From Amycolatopsis marina (GTDB lineage Bacteria > Actinomycetota > Actinomycetes > Mycobacteriales > Pseudonocardiaceae): DNA of 64,000 nt. The stretch is from positions 147,825 to 211,824 of the forward strand of contig NZ_FOKG01000002.1 in the NCBI RefSeq assembly GCF_900111885.1. The letters are read 5' to 3'. The position numbers were made by a program, and so were the translations under genes. Shown here one piece after another: positions 33,456-43,311 of this stretch (the stretch's first letter is position 1; every line of letters starts with the position of its first letter). The notes under the pieces were generated by a model. It saw only the letters and a program-made list of their open reading frames with translations, was not told where the DNA came from and searched no databases.

Positions 33456-35099
33456 TCACTTCTTCGGCGCGGGCTTGTTGACCTTCACGGTCTCCTGCCC
33501 GACGTTGTCGGCGTCCATGGAATCAACCTCGGCCTCCTTCAGCAGCGACTCGCCGGAGGAAGTCGTGAAGCCCTTCTTGAACTCCTCCGCGGCGGCCACG
33601 ATGCGCTCGCCCAGCTCGCTACTCCATTTACCGGTGTCGCGGATCTCGGCGAGAATGCCTTCGTGCTTGTGGCGCACGTTCTGCAGCAGTTCGTTGTTGA
33701 ACCGGCGTACGTCCTCCACCGGCACCTGGTCGAAGTGACCGTTCGTGCCGAGGTACACCGACACAACCTGCTCCTCGACCGCGACCGGCGAGTACTGCGG
33801 CTGCTTGAGCATCTCGTAGAGACGAGCACCGCGCTCCAGCTGCGCCTTCGACGTGGCGTCCAGGTCCGAGGCGAAGGCGGCGAACGCCTCCAGCTCCCGG
33901 TACTGCGACAGATCGATACGCAGCGAACCGGAGACCGTCTTCATCGCCTTGATCTGTGCGTCACCACCGACTCGGGACACCGAGACACCGACGTCGATCG
34001 CGGGACGCTGCCCCGAGTTGAAGAGGTCCGACTGGAAGAAGCACTGCCCGTCGGTGATGGAGATGACGTTGGTCGGGATGTAGGCCGAGATGTCATTGGC
34101 CTTGGTCTCGATGATCGGCAGGGCGGTGAGTGAGCCCGCGCCCAGCTCGTCGTTCAGCTTCGCGCACCGCTCGAGCAGACGGGAGTGCAAGTAGAAGACG
34201 TCACCGGGGAATGCTTCACGGCCCGGCGGGCGACGCAGCAGCAGCGAAAGCGCACGGTAGGCGTCGGCCTGCTTGCTCAGGTCGTCGAAAACGATCAGGA
34301 CGTGCTTGCCCTCGTACATCCAGTGCTGGCCGAGAGCGGCACCGGTGAACGGCGCCAGCCACTTGAAGCCGGCGGAGTCCGAGGCGGGGGCGGCGACGAT
34401 GGTGGTGTACTCCATCGCGCCCGCGTCCTCGAGGGACTTCTTCACGCCGGCGATCGTGGAGCCCTTCTGGCCGACCGCGACGTAGATGCAGCGAACCTGC
34501 TGCTTCGGGTCGCCGGTCTCCCAGTTCTTCTTCTGGTTGATGATCGTGTCGACGCAGACCGCGGTCTTACCGGTCTTGCGGTCACCGATGATCAGCTGGC
34601 GCTGGCCACGGCCGATCGGGGTCATCGCGTCGATCGCGGTGATACCCGTCTGCAGCGGCTCGGACACCGGCTGGCGCTGCACCACCGAGGCGGCCTGCAG
34701 TTCCAGTGCACGGGTCTCGGTGGACTCGATGTCGCCGAGTCCGTCGATCGGCTTGCCGAGCGGGTCGATGACCCGGCCGAGGAAGTTCTCGCCCACGGGG
34801 GCGGAGAGGACCCGTCCGGTCCGCTTGACCTCCTGGCCCTCCGCGATCGACTCGTAGTTACCCAGGATGACGACACCGATCTGGCGCGGCTCCAGGTTCT
34901 GCGCCACACCGAGGATGCCGCCGGGGAACTCCAGCAGCTCGTTGGCCATCGTCGAGGGGAGGCCCTCGACGTGGGCGACGCCGTCACCCGTGTCGATGAC
35001 CGTGCCGACCTCTTCCCGGCTCACGTCCGGGGAGTAACTCGAGACGTAGTTCTCGATCGCACTGCGGATCTCATCCGAGGAGATCGTCAGCTCCGCCAT
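33456..35099 (-). CDS. atpA: ATP synthase alpha subunit
   Basis: The 547-residue non-catalytic nucleotide-binding subunit has Walker [16 protein letters not shown] and the conserved [20 protein letters not shown]. The C-terminal tail (about 35 residues after EEFKKGF, including [13 protein letters not shown]) is an extension of the kind seen in mycobacterial AtpA, where it suppresses ATP hydrolysis. Start ATG 35099. Confidence 0.97.
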   Translation of the reverse strand: MAELTISSDEIRSAIENYVSSYSPDVSREEVGTVIDTGDGVAHVEGLPSTMANELLEFPGGILGVAQNLEPRQIGVVILGNYESIAEGQEVKRTGRVLSAPVGENFLGRVIDPLGKPIDGLGDIESTETRALELQAASVVQRQPVSEPLQTGITAIDAMTPIGRGQRQLIIGDRKTGKTAVCVDTIINQKKNWETGDPKQQVRCIYVAVGQKGSTIAGVKKSLEDAGAMEYTTIVAAPASDSAGFKWLAPFTGAALGQHWMYEGKHVLIVFDDLSKQADAYRALSLLLRRPPGREAFPGDVFYLHSRLLERCAKLNDELGAGSLTALPIIETKANDISAYIPTNVISITDGQCFFQSDLFNSGQRPAIDVGVSVSRVGGDAQIKAMKTVSGSLRIDLSQYRELEAFAAFASDLDATSKAQLERGARLYEMLKQPQYSPVAVEEQVVSVYLGTNGHFDQVPVEDVRRFNNELLQNVRHKHEGILAEIRDTGKWSSELGERIVAAAEEFKKGFTTSSGESLLKEAEVDSMDADNVGQETVKVNKPAPKK

Positions 35100-35164
35100 T
35101 GTCGTTCCCGCTCTCGCTTCGTTCTTGCCAGTGTCTGAAAGTAAGTGGTGATGCCGCCGCCGGC

Positions 35165-35986
35165 TCAGCTCGCGAGCTGCCTGCGCAGCGCTTCGAGCCT
35201 GCCTGCCGAGCTGCCGTCGATGACCTCGTCACCGACCCGGATGACGAGTCCCGCGCCGATGCTCTTGTCGAGCTCGACGTGCAGGGCGATCGGCCGTCCG
35301 TAGATCCGCCGGAGCTTCTCGCCGAGCCGTTCCTGCTGCTCGGCGGTCAGCTCGGTCGCGCTGGCGACGTGTGCGACCGACCGCTCGCGCCTGGTGGCGG
35401 CAAGCTCGACCAGCTCGTCGAGACCGAGTTCGACACCCCGCCCGTTGAGGCGGACCACGACCTGCTCGACCAGGATCTCCGTGACCGGATCGACCTTGTC
35501 CCCGAACAGATTCCGCACCAGGGCTCGCTTCGCCTCAGCGGGAGCGGTCTGGTCGGAAAGAGCCTGCTCGAGCGCCTGCTCTCCTGCCACGATACGGGAA
35601 ATACGGAAGATCTGGTCCTCGACGGTGTCCAGATTGCCCGCCTTCTCCGCGCTCGTCAGCAACGCGGACCGGCCCAGCGACTCGACCCCGTTGACCAGCT
35701 CCCGAGGGCTGGACCACCGGTTGCCGACCACCGTGTCGAGCACGGTCAGTGCCGGGTCGGAGACCTTGCCCTCGAGCACGGCCCGGATCAGCCGCTTGCG
35801 GGCCTCCGGATCGGACGAACCGTCGGCGACGGCCCGGCGCAACCCGACCTCCCTGCCGAGCAGGGCGACGACGGAGAGCAGCTCCTCACCGACGGCGGAC
35901 GGATCTGAACCGGCGTCGCCGAGTACCTCGCCGAGACGGTTCTCGGCGAGGTGAAGAGCCTCCCGGCTCGCAGCATGCAGCATCAT
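35165..35986 (-). CDS. atpH: ATP synthase delta subunit
   Basis: The 273-residue protein is about 90 residues longer than E. coli delta. The N-terminal half holds the OSCP helical bundle ([16 protein letters not shown]) and the C-terminal half carries [20 protein letters not shown] and [17 protein letters not shown]. It joins the peripheral stalk to F1. In mycobacteria delta is fused to a second b subunit; that fusion is absent here. It starts 6 bp after atpF. Confidence 0.94.
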   Translation of the reverse strand: MMLHAASREALHLAENRLGEVLGDAGSDPSAVGEELLSVVALLGREVGLRRAVADGSSDPEARKRLIRAVLEGKVSDPALTVLDTVVGNRWSSPRELVNGVESLGRSALLTSAEKAGNLDTVEDQIFRISRIVAGEQALEQALSDQTAPAEAKRALVRNLFGDKVDPVTEILVEQVVVRLNGRGVELGLDELVELAATRRERSVAHVASATELTAEQQERLGEKLRRIYGRPIALHVELDKSIGAGLVIRVGDEVIDGSSAGRLEALRRQLAS

Positions 35987-35992
35987 CTACGT

Positions 35993-36544
35993 CTACTTCC
36001 TCGCTCCGGCACCGTTGGTCGTCTCGAGTTCTTCGAGGAACCGGTCGACCGTGCCGCGACGACGGGCCTCGTCCTCGAGCGACTCACCGACGATGCGGCT
36101 GGCCAGCGTGACGGCGTTCCGTCCGAGTTCGGCCCGCAGCTCCGCGACGATCTGCGACTTCTGAGCCTGCAGCTGGGCCTCACCCTGGGACACGATGCGC
36201 CGGGATTCCTCCTGGGCCTCCGCCCGCAGCTCTTCCTTGATCTGCTCGGCCTCGAGCCGGGCATCGTCGCGGATCTTGGCCGCCTCGGACCGGGCCTCGG
36301 CAAGCTGCGCCTTGTACTGCTCCAGCGCCTGCTCGGCCTCGGCCTGGGCCTTCTCGGCCTTCTCGATCCCGCCCTCGATCTTCGCCGTGCGCTCCTCGTA
36401 GAGGTTCTCGAAGCGCGGCACCGCGTACTTACGGAGCAGGAACAGCAGGATCAGGAACGCGACCAGACCGAGAATGACCTCGGACAGGTGCGGCATCACT
36501 GGGCCCAGTCCCTCTTCCGCAAGGATCATCTGTGTTCCCAACAC
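35993..36544 (-). CDS. atpF: ATP synthase b subunit
   Basis: The 183-residue stator subunit has one membrane helix (EVILGLVAFLILLFLLRKYA) followed by a long charged coiled coil (about 60-160, EKAQAEAEQALEQYKAQ). GTG 36544 is preferred because GGGAG sits 5 nt upstream; a TTG at 36571 would add 9 residues without a site. It dimerises to hold F1 still against the rotor. Confidence 0.94.
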   Translation of the reverse strand: MLGTQMILAEEGLGPVMPHLSEVILGLVAFLILLFLLRKYAVPRFENLYEERTAKIEGGIEKAEKAQAEAEQALEQYKAQLAEARSEAAKIRDDARLEAEQIKEELRAEAQEESRRIVSQGEAQLQAQKSQIVAELRAELGRNAVTLASRIVGESLEDEARRRGTVDRFLEELETTNGAGARK

Positions 36545-36572
36545 GGCGTCTCCCAAATGGCCCTCGGTCAAA

Positions 36573-36830
36573 TCAGGCAGCAGAGGCGATGAAGTAAATG
36601 ACCAGGCCGATCAGGGCCAGCACCTCGGTAAGCACGAAGGTGGTCCAGGCGATGGTCATCAGCTTGCCCTGAGCCTCGGGCTGGCGAGCGGTGCCGTTGA
36701 TGACGGCGGCCCAGATCAGACCCACACCGATACCGGGGCCGATGGCGCCAAGACCGTAACCGATCGCGGCAAGACCAGGGTTGATGTTGGTCGCAGCCTC
36801 GGCAGCCTGCGCAAGAACAATGTTGCTCAC
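36573..36830 (-). CDS. atpE: ATP synthase c subunit
   Basis: The product is a two-helix hairpin of about 85 residues. The first helix carries [17 protein letters not shown] with its glycine ladder, and the second has the proton-carrying Glu in [16 protein letters not shown]. Eight or more copies form the rotor ring. GTG 36830 is preferred since AAAGGG is 8 nt upstream; ATG 36836 would have only 2 nt of spacing. Gln in [11 protein letters not shown] is the loop contacting gamma and epsilon. Confidence 0.95.
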   Translation of the reverse strand: MSNIVLAQAAEAATNINPGLAAIGYGLGAIGPGIGVGLIWAAVINGTARQPEAQGKLMTIAWTTFVLTEVLALIGLVIYFIASAA

Positions 36831-36890
36831 GTGCATTTCCCTTTCAACTCGGTCCGCAGCTATGCGGATCGGGGGCTTGTGTTGTTCCTC

Positions 36891-37673
36891 TTAGTGGTCG
36901 GCGGACAGTGCCGCGCCGATGTACCCGGCGGACAGCACGGCGAAGACGTAGGCCTGAATCACCTGGATGAGCGCCTCGACGAAGGTCATCACAATGGCGA
37001 AGGCGAACGACACCGCCGACACCGCTTTCAGCGCTCCACCCGCTTCGAGCAGGAGGTACTCGCCCGCGACGGTGAACACCATGAGGATCAGGTGACCCGC
37101 GAACATCGCCGCGAAAACTCGGATTGCCAACGTGATCGGGTTGAACAGGAACTTCTGGAAGAACTCGATCGGCGTCAGCAGCAGGTAAATCGGCTTCGGC
37201 GCACCGGGCGGCACCAGCTGGTTCTTCAGATAACCGGTGAAGCCGTACCGCTTGAAACCCACGTAGTGGTAAACGGGGTAGACCACCAGCACCGACAGCG
37301 CGAGCGGAAAACCGATGTGCGACATCGTCGGGAACTGCACGATCGGGATGATCCCGAAGATGTTGTTCACCAGGATGAAGGAGAACAGGGCCAAGATGAG
37401 CGGCACGAAGGGTCGGAAATCCTTGGACCCGATCTGTTCCCTGGCAATGTTGTTTCGGCCGATGTCGTAGACCGACTCGGCAACGAACTGGAACTTGCTC
37501 GGGACCACCTTCATGTTTCGCGAAGCGAGCATGAAGAACGCCGCAATGATGATGACCGACAGCACCACGAGCAACATCGGCTTGGTGACACCGAGGAAGA
37601 TCGGGGGCAGCTCGAAGCTTTCAGCGCCGGGGGGAGTGAACTCTCCGCCTGCGGCTGGTACCAGCGCGCCCAA
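36891..37673 (-). CDS. atpB: ATP synthase a subunit
   Basis: The 260-residue membrane subunit has the essential Arg in LAIRVFAAMFAGHLIL and the C-terminal EALIQVIQAYVFAVLSAGYI that form the proton half-channels next to the c ring. It begins at TTG 37673, preceded by AAGGAG at 5 nt, a rare start codon for this gene. It is the first structural Fo gene after atpI. Confidence 0.95.
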   Translation of the reverse strand: MGALVPAAGGEFTPPGAESFELPPIFLGVTKPMLLVVLSVIIIAAFFMLASRNMKVVPSKFQFVAESVYDIGRNNIAREQIGSKDFRPFVPLILALFSFILVNNIFGIIPIVQFPTMSHIGFPLALSVLVVYPVYHYVGFKRYGFTGYLKNQLVPPGAPKPIYLLLTPIEFFQKFLFNPITLAIRVFAAMFAGHLILMVFTVAGEYLLLEAGGALKAVSAVSFAFAIVMTFVEALIQVIQAYVFAVLSAGYIGAALSADH

Positions 37674-37975
37674 CTGGGCTCCTTCCGGTTCTCCCGGCCG
37701 GCGTTCACTCCGCCGGGGGAATCGTCACGATCTGGACTTAACGTACCTGACAGCGATCAGGCACTTGGAAGCGGATGCCCACTGTGTGTAGAACACGGTG
37801 TGACTCCCGGAACCGGCGAATTCCCTCAAGCGGGTAAGCGGCAGTTCACTGGGAGTCGCCACGCTGCTTGTTTGAAGACACCATCCGGGAGGAACGGCGA
37901 TGCCGCCTCCTTGCGCGGACCATACCAGCCGGTACTCCGCCGCCGTACGGCCGTACTCCTTATGTGGCCGACGCC
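37674..37975. other. Gap between atpI and atpB, no gene
   Basis: About 300 bp without a convincing gene on either strand apart from the atpB ribosome-binding site. It is probably the leader and promoter area of the atpB-C operon. I could not identify a -35/-10 pair with confidence. Confidence 0.6.
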
Positions 37976-38443
37976 CTATTTCGAACTGTCCGGGATGATC
38001 GTCGGGATCTTGGTCCGCCGGAAGGCGATCACCTCGGCAGCCGCCCAGACCAGGATGACCGCGAGCATCGTGAAGGCCAGCGACTCGCGGTGAAGTGCGT
38101 CGATGTTGCCGAGCAGGGTCATCACCCCGAGCAGCACGAGCAGCTTGAGGATGTACCCACCCAGCGATACCGCCATGACGGCCATCGGGTCCATGCCGGA
38201 GGACTTGCGCATCATCCACAGCGTGGCCAACGAGGAGCCGAAGGCGATGACGCCGCCGATGAGCGCACCGAACAGACCGGCCCAGCCGACCAGGACGGTA
38301 GCCACGATCGCACCGACCACGACTGTGGCCACCCCAGGCAACAACGCCGTCTTCACCATGGCATCAGCCAGCTTCAGCACTGACTCTGCATGAGGATTTC
38401 GCGTCTCGTTCATCTCGGTCCCGCTGTCGCTTGCTGCGCTCAC
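37976..38443 (-). CDS. atpI: ATP synthase protein I-like membrane protein
   Basis: The 155-residue protein has four hydrophobic segments (LLPGVATVVVGAIVATVLVG, LFGALIGGVIAFGSSLATLW, MAVSLGGYILKLLVLLGVMT, LAFTMLAVILVWAAAEVIAF), the layout of AtpI, an assembly factor for the c ring. GTG 38443 has GGGAG 7 nt upstream; ATG 38413 (MNETRNPHAESV) is a plausible internal start closer to homologues. It precedes atpB. Confidence 0.85.
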   Translation of the reverse strand: MSAASDSGTEMNETRNPHAESVLKLADAMVKTALLPGVATVVVGAIVATVLVGWAGLFGALIGGVIAFGSSLATLWMMRKSSGMDPMAVMAVSLGGYILKLLVLLGVMTLLGNIDALHRESLAFTMLAVILVWAAAEVIAFRRTKIPTIIPDSSK

Positions 38444-38603
38444 TGCTGCACTCCCTGCTGATTCCCGACCCCCAACTGTGCCAGAACAGCTCCGATGGTC
38501 TCGCACCTGGGAGGACGGGCAGTCAGCGGGCCGGGCAGCGGGCAACGCACGGAGATCTGTGAGCTGGTGCCGTAGCCGGTTTCGGTATCCCCACGCCCCG
38601 GTT

Positions 38604-38629
38604 CTCGCACTTTCCCGCAAAAGTGCGAG
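38604..38629. terminator. Hairpin between wecA and atpI
   Basis: CTCGCACTTT (38604-38613) and AAAGTGCGAG (38620-38629) form a 10-bp perfect stem with a 6-nt loop, downstream of wecA on the minus strand. It is related to the palindrome at 29963-29982. Confidence 0.65.
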
Positions 38630-38634
38630 GGGCG

Positions 38635-38760
38635 ACTCAGGAACTGGTCCCGTTCCGTTGCCGCTTCAGACAGCTGCCACCTGCTCCGCTCGTCCCTCGC
38701 TCCACAGCACCTCCCTCAGCGGACAACTCAGGAACTGGTTCCGTTCCGTTGCCGCTTCAG
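38635..38760. repeat. 35-bp direct repeat duplicating the wecA 3' end
   Basis: The 35-bp sequence at 38726-38760, which encodes the WecA C-terminus and stop, is repeated at 38635-38669 with one mismatch, 91 bp away. Confidence 0.9.
38637..38705 (-). CDS. 22-residue mini-ORF copying the WecA C-terminus
   Basis: GTG 38705 has GGAGG at 38710-38714 and encodes a 22-residue peptide whose last ten residues, LKRQRNGTSS, are identical to the end of WecA, because the frame of the duplicated 3' end is preserved. The start is 23 bp after the wecA stop. This is either an accident of duplication or a mini-cistron like those at the dhaL-dhaM junction. Confidence 0.3.
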   Translation of the reverse strand: MERGTSGAGGSCLKRQRNGTSS

Positions 38761-39891
38761 TCGGGGCACGCCCGAGATCAGCACCGCCAGCAGCAGCCCG
38801 ACACCGACGATCCAGAAGACCGCGGTGTTGTCGAACAGCGTGACCGAGACCGCGCCGAACGCCAGCAGTGCCGCCCACAGGTAGATCAGCAGCACGGCCC
38901 TGCGCTGGGAGTGACCGATCTCCAGCAACCGGTGGTGCAGGTGCATCTTGTCCGCCGCGAATGGACTCTCACCGCGGCGCGTCCGCCGGATCACCGCGAG
39001 GAGCAGATCCAGCAGCGGCAGGAACAGCACCGCCGCGACGACGAACAGCGGCGAGAGCAACGCGAGGATGTCCGACGGGCTGAAGGTGATGTAGTTGATC
39101 TTGCCGGACGCCGATGTGCTGGCAGCGGCGAGCATCAGGCCGATCATCATCGACCCCGAATCGCCCATGAATATCTTCGCTGGCTGGAAGTTGTGCGGCA
39201 GGAAGCCAAGACACGCCCCCGCCAGCGTCGCGGCGATCAGCGCGGGCGGGTAGCTGCCCACGTCGCCGCCCGAGCTCGCGAGCAGGCCGAGGGAGAACGC
39301 ACAGGTGGCCGCGGCGGCGATGAAGCCCAGTCCACCGGCCAGGCCGTCCAGCCCGTCGACGAAGTTCATCGCGTTGACCATGACCACCACGAGCAGCACG
39401 GCCAGCAGGCCGCCCTGGTTCTTGTCCAGCTGCACCACGGAGCCGACGACTCCGTCGACACCACCCCACGGCACCCAGAACGAGTTCCACTGCACGCCGA
39501 AGATCACCAGAATTCCCGCGCACATGACCTGTCCGGCGAGCTTGGTCCACGCGTCGAGCTCGAACCGGTCGTCCAGTGCGCCGATCAGCACGATCGCGCC
39601 GCCACCGATCACCACACCGAGCGGGTCCAGTGAGTACTCGAACGCACGTCGCAGCACCGGCAGTTGGTGGGCCATCGCCATTCCGCCGACGACACCCAGG
39701 TACATCGCGAGTCCGCCCATCCGGGGAATGGGGATCACGTGCACGTCGCGTGCTCTCGGAGTCGCGATGGCGCCGATCTTGGTGGCGAACCGGCGAACCA
39801 GACCGGTGAGCAGGAAAGTGAGGGCCGCCGTGACGAGGGCGACGAGGACGTACTCCCGGATGGGGAGGCCTGCTGTGGAGGTGGGCGTCAC
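38728..39891 (-). CDS. wecA: Polyprenyl-phosphate GlcNAc-1-phosphate transferase
   Basis: The 387-residue protein has about 11 membrane helices. The family motifs are GALDDRFELD (Mg-binding Asp pair), MNFVDGLDGLAGG, IFMGDSGSM and a His-rich cytosolic loop KMHLHHRLLEIGH. It transfers GlcNAc-1-phosphate to decaprenyl phosphate, the first step of arabinogalactan linker assembly in actinobacteria. The position between sua5 and the atp operon matches mycobacteria. Start GTG 39891. Confidence 0.92.
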   Translation of the reverse strand: MTPTSTAGLPIREYVLVALVTAALTFLLTGLVRRFATKIGAIATPRARDVHVIPIPRMGGLAMYLGVVGGMAMAHQLPVLRRAFEYSLDPLGVVIGGGAIVLIGALDDRFELDAWTKLAGQVMCAGILVIFGVQWNSFWVPWGGVDGVVGSVVQLDKNQGGLLAVLLVVVMVNAMNFVDGLDGLAGGLGFIAAAATCAFSLGLLASSGGDVGSYPPALIAATLAGACLGFLPHNFQPAKIFMGDSGSMMIGLMLAAASTSASGKINYITFSPSDILALLSPLFVVAAVLFLPLLDLLLAVIRRTRRGESPFAADKMHLHHRLLEIGHSQRRAVLLIYLWAALLAFGAVSVTLFDNTAVFWIVGVGLLLAVLISGVPRLKRQRNGTSS

Positions 39892-39997
39892 GACGCTGCT
39901 ATCCCTGGGGCTGCCGGTGCCGAGCGATCACGGGGCGCAACGCTACCGCGCGCCCCGTGAGCCCCGTGTGCCACCCGCAGCCTGGTGAGCGCGGCCG

Positions 39998-40648
39998 TCA
40001 GCTCTTCGGCAGCACCGGGATGCCGAGCACCTCGGACACGGCCGCGGAACTCACCGCGCCCTCGCGCAGCATGATCGGCGAATCCCCGGTCAGATCCACC
40101 ACGCTGGAAGGCACCGGATCACCGGTCGGCCCGCCGTCGAGATACACCGCGACGGAATCCCCGAGCTGCTCCTGCGCCTCCTGCGCCGTACTGGCGGGCG
40201 GCTGTCCGGAGACATTCGCGCTGGACACGGCCATCGGGCCGACGTCACGAAGCAACTCCAGAGCCACCGGGTGCAGCGGCATCCGCAGCATGACCGTCCC
40301 CCTGGTGGTACCAAGATTCCAGGTCAGACTCGGGGCGTGCGGCAGCACGATCGAGAGGTCGCCGGGCCAGAAGGCCTCGATCAACGCCCTGGCCTGCGGC
40401 GGCACCCCGAGCGCCAGTCCGTCCACCGTGGTCCACGACCCGACCAGCACTCCGACGGGCATGTCCGGACCACGGTTCTTGGCACGCAGCAGTGACTGCA
40501 CCGCGCCCGCGTCGAACGCGTCGGCACCGATGCCGTAGACCGTGTCGGTCGGCAGCACCACCAGCCTGCTGCTGCGGACCGCCGACGCGGCGGCCTTCAG
40601 TCCGTCTGTCCTGCTCTCCTGGGTGTTGCAGTCGTACACCGCGCTCAT
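39998..40648 (-). CDS. sua5: Threonylcarbamoyl-AMP synthase (Sua5/TsaC)
   Basis: The 216-residue protein has the YrdC-domain motifs KAAASAVRSSRLVVLPTDTV, GIGADAFDAGAV, KNRGPDMPVGVLV and SSANVSGQPP. It makes threonylcarbamoyl-AMP from threonine, bicarbonate and ATP for the t6A37 modification of tRNAs. The length corresponds to the TsaC/YrdC form without the extra Sua5 C-terminal domain. It lies directly downstream of prmC. Confidence 0.92.
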   Translation of the reverse strand: MSAVYDCNTQESRTDGLKAAASAVRSSRLVVLPTDTVYGIGADAFDAGAVQSLLRAKNRGPDMPVGVLVGSWTTVDGLALGVPPQARALIEAFWPGDLSIVLPHAPSLTWNLGTTRGTVMLRMPLHPVALELLRDVGPMAVSSANVSGQPPASTAQEAQEQLGDSVAVYLDGGPTGDPVPSSVVDLTGDSPIMLREGAVSSAAVSEVLGIPVLPKS

Positions 40649-40675
40649 ATGCCCAATCCTGGCACGAGCCTCCGA

Positions 40676-41539
40676 TCACCCTCTGAGGGCCGTCACGAAC
40701 CGGGGTCTGCCCGTGAGATCGGGATGGTCCTCGACGTCGGTGAGCACGCGTCGGGCCCGTACCAGGGACGGCACAGCCGCGACATGAGTGTCGTCGTGCT
40801 CTATGGCCAGACCGCCGCCAGGGCGCAGCAGCCGCGCGGCAACGGTGACCGCATGGCGGATGACGGCGAGGCCGCTCTCCTCCGCGAACACCGCGTGCGC
40901 GGGATCGTGTTCGGCGACCTCCGGCGGCACCCACGTGCCCTCCGGGACGTAGGGCGGGTTGCACAACACCAGGTCGACCAGCCCGTCCAGCTCGGCGAAC
41001 ATCGCGCTGTCGCTGATGTCGCCGGAGTAAAGGCGGATCCGGCTGTCCCCAGCCGCCGCGCGCAGCTCGGCGTTGTGCCGGGCCCACGCGAGCGCCGTCG
41101 GGTCGATGTCCACGGCGTAGACCACGGCGTCCGGCCTGGCGTGCGCGACCGCGAGGGCAAGTGCGCCCGAGCCGGTACACAGATCGACCACGACGGGGTA
41201 CTCGCGGCCCTTGAGCAGCTTCAGGCCCCACTCGAGCAGCAGCTCGGTCTCCGGACGGGGGACGAAAACACCCGGACCGACGTCCACCGTGATGTCCCCC
41301 AGCGCGGCCCAGCCGACCAGGTGCTGCAGCGGAACCCGTTTGGCGCGCTGGGCGACCATCTGCCCGATGGCGTCCACCACGGCCGGATCCACCAGCGGCA
41401 CCAGGGGCAGCCTGCCGCGTTCCACCCCGAGCACGTGCGCGGCGATCAGCTCCGCATCCGTCCGAGGGGACGACACACCAGCGGCCTCCAGGATGCGCAT
41501 CGCCTCCATGATCGCCAGGCGCAACGGTTGCCGATTCAC
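40676..41539 (-). CDS. prmC: Release factor glutamine methyltransferase
   Basis: The 287-residue protein has an N-terminal helical recognition domain (RLAIMEAMRILEAAGVSSPR), the SAM-binding VVDLCTGSGALALAVAHARP and the catalytic NPPYVPEG motif (N-P-P-Y). It methylates the Gln of the GGQ motif in release factors, including PrfA encoded just upstream. GTG 41539 has GAGG at 8 nt. It is convergent with nothing: neighbours are on the same strand. Confidence 0.93.
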   Translation of the reverse strand: MNRQPLRLAIMEAMRILEAAGVSSPRTDAELIAAHVLGVERGRLPLVPLVDPAVVDAIGQMVAQRAKRVPLQHLVGWAALGDITVDVGPGVFVPRPETELLLEWGLKLLKGREYPVVVDLCTGSGALALAVAHARPDAVVYAVDIDPTALAWARHNAELRAAAGDSRIRLYSGDISDSAMFAELDGLVDLVLCNPPYVPEGTWVPPEVAEHDPAHAVFAEESGLAVIRHAVTVAARLLRPGGGLAIEHDDTHVAAVPSLVRARRVLTDVEDHPDLTGRPRFVTALRG

Positions 41540-41650
41540 ACTGCCATCCTCACAGGACAAGCCTGGCACACGCACCGCCAGGCATCAGGAACATTCGCTC
41601 GCCGCGCCCCCGTGTCCACCCCGGTCGGGCGTGCGTTCGCACGTCCCCGC

Positions 41651-42724
41651 TCAGCCCACGGTCTGCTCGTCGAGGCGTTCCTGCCTGTCGGCGTCACGCA
41701 GCGCGTCCAGCACACCGTCGAGTTCGCCGTTGAGAACCTGGTCGAGGTTGTAGGCCTTGTAGTTGACGCGGTGGTCGGAGATGCGGTTCTCCGGGAAGTT
41801 GTAGGTGCGGACGCGCTCGGAACGGTCCACCGTCCGGATCTGCGAGCGACGGGTGTCCGCGGCCTTCGCCGCGGCCTCCTCCTCCGCGATCGCCTGCAAC
41901 CGTGCCTGCAGCACCTGCAGCGCCCTGGCGCGGTTCTGGATCTGCGACTTCTCGTTCTGACAGGACACCACGATTCCCGTCGGCAGGTGCGTGATCCGCA
42001 CCGCGGAATCGGTGGTGTTCACACTCTGCCCACCCGGACCCGACGAGCGGAAGACGTCGACGCGCAGATCGTTGGGGTCGACCTCCACCTCCACCTCCTC
42101 CGGCTCGGGGTAGATCAGGATGCCGGCGGCCGAGGTGTGGATGCGCCCCTGCGACTCCGTCGCCGGCACACGCTGCACCCGATGCACGCCACCCTCGTAC
42201 TTGAGCCGCGCCCACACCCCATCGGCGTCCGCGGTACGGCTCTTGATCGAGACCGTGGCGTCCTTGTAACCACCGAGATCGGACTCGACGGCGTCGAGCA
42301 CCTCGGCCTTCCAACCCAGCCGTTCGGCATAACGCAGGTACATGCGCAGCAGGTCACCCGCGAAGAGGGCGGACTCCTCGCCGCCCTCACCGGACTTGAC
42401 CTCCATCACGACGTCGGCCGAGTCGTACGGATCACGCGGAAGCAGCAGTTCGGTCAGTTTGCTCTCCAGCTCGGGGATCTTCCGTGCGAGTTCCTCGGCC
42501 TCGGCGGCGAAGGAGGAGTCCTCCCCCGCGAGTTCACGCGCGGCGACCAGGTCGGAGCGGGCGGACTCCAGCTCGCCGATCGTCTTCACCACCGGCGAGA
42601 GTTCGGCGTAGCGCCTGCCGAGCTTGCGCGCGCGGGACTGATCGGCGTGCACCGACGGATCCGCCAGCTGGTCCTCCAGCTCGGCATGCTCGTCGAGCAG
42701 TGCCTGCAGGGAACTCGATTCCAC
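41651..42724 (-). CDS. prfA: Peptide chain release factor 1
   Basis: The 357-residue protein has the coiled-coil N-domain ([20 protein letters not shown]), the peptide anticodon region (about 185-190) and the catalytic GGQ in [20 protein letters not shown]. It reads UAA and UAG stops. GTG 42724 has AGAGG at about 5 nt. An alternative start inside is unlikely because the N-domain is complete. Confidence 0.96.
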   Translation of the reverse strand: MESSSLQALLDEHAELEDQLADPSVHADQSRARKLGRRYAELSPVVKTIGELESARSDLVAARELAGEDSSFAAEAEELARKIPELESKLTELLLPRDPYDSADVVMEVKSGEGGEESALFAGDLLRMYLRYAERLGWKAEVLDAVESDLGGYKDATVSIKSRTADADGVWARLKYEGGVHRVQRVPATESQGRIHTSAAGILIYPEPEEVEVEVDPNDLRVDVFRSSGPGGQSVNTTDSAVRITHLPTGIVVSCQNEKSQIQNRARALQVLQARLQAIAEEEAAAKAADTRRSQIRTVDRSERVRTYNFPENRISDHRVNYKAYNLDQVLNGELDGVLDALRDADRQERLDEQTVG

Positions 42725-42781
42725 GCTTACCTCTTTTCCCGCGACCCCGCCTGCCGGCGCAGTCCCATCCTGGACAAAGAA

Positions 42782-42817
42782 ACGGCGCCCATTCCCGCTA
42801 CCGGGAATGGGCGCCGT
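42782..42817 (-). terminator. Intrinsic terminator after rpmE
   Basis: A perfect 16-bp stem (ACGGCGCCCATTCCCG against its complement) with a 4-nt loop lies 9 bp after rpmE. On the minus strand it is followed by TTTCTTTG, a U-rich tail. Confidence 0.85.
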
Positions 42818-42825
42818 CGGCGAAG

Positions 42826-43053
42826 CTACTTGGCGTCGTCCTTCTTCTGCCGCTTTCCGTAGCGGGCCTCGAAGCGTGCGACCCGGCCACCGGTGTCCAT
42901 GATCTTCTGCTTACCGGTGTAGAACGGGTGGCACTTCGAGCAGATCTCGACGTGGATGTCGCCGGAGGTCTTCGTGCTGCGGGTGGTGAAGGTGTTGCCG
43001 CAGCCGCAGGTCACATTGGTGGCCACGTACTCCGGGTGAATACCGCTCTTCAT
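42826..43053 (-). CDS. rpmE: Ribosomal protein L31, zinc-binding form
   Basis: The 75-residue protein has the Cys ligands in VTCGCGNTF and [11 protein letters not shown], so it is the zinc-containing L31 rather than the zinc-free paralogue. It sits on the large subunit near the P-site bridge. ATG 43053 has GGAGAGGA upstream. It is followed by prfA after a strong terminator, so rpmE may be expressed above the downstream genes. Confidence 0.95.
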   Translation of the reverse strand: MKSGIHPEYVATNVTCGCGNTFTTRSTKTSGDIHVEICSKCHPFYTGKQKIMDTGGRVARFEARYGKRQKKDDAK

Positions 43054-43311
43054 GGGGGTCCTCTCCTACTTGGCCGCCGGGTCCCCGCCGATGTCGTCGA
43101 CGAGGTGAACCGGAGCCGGACGTCAGCGGTTCATTCTGCCAGATGCGCTGGCAGTGGGTTCAACGCGCCCGTGGCTCAGGTTGTTCCGGGTATCCGGCCG
43201 ACCCTTCCGGCACCACAACCCGCAATGTACTCCATTTGTACGAACCACCGGAAAGCTGCGCTGGACCGTTCAGCGGCCCGGCAGGGCCACCTGCAGAAAG
43301 AAGGCGGATCC

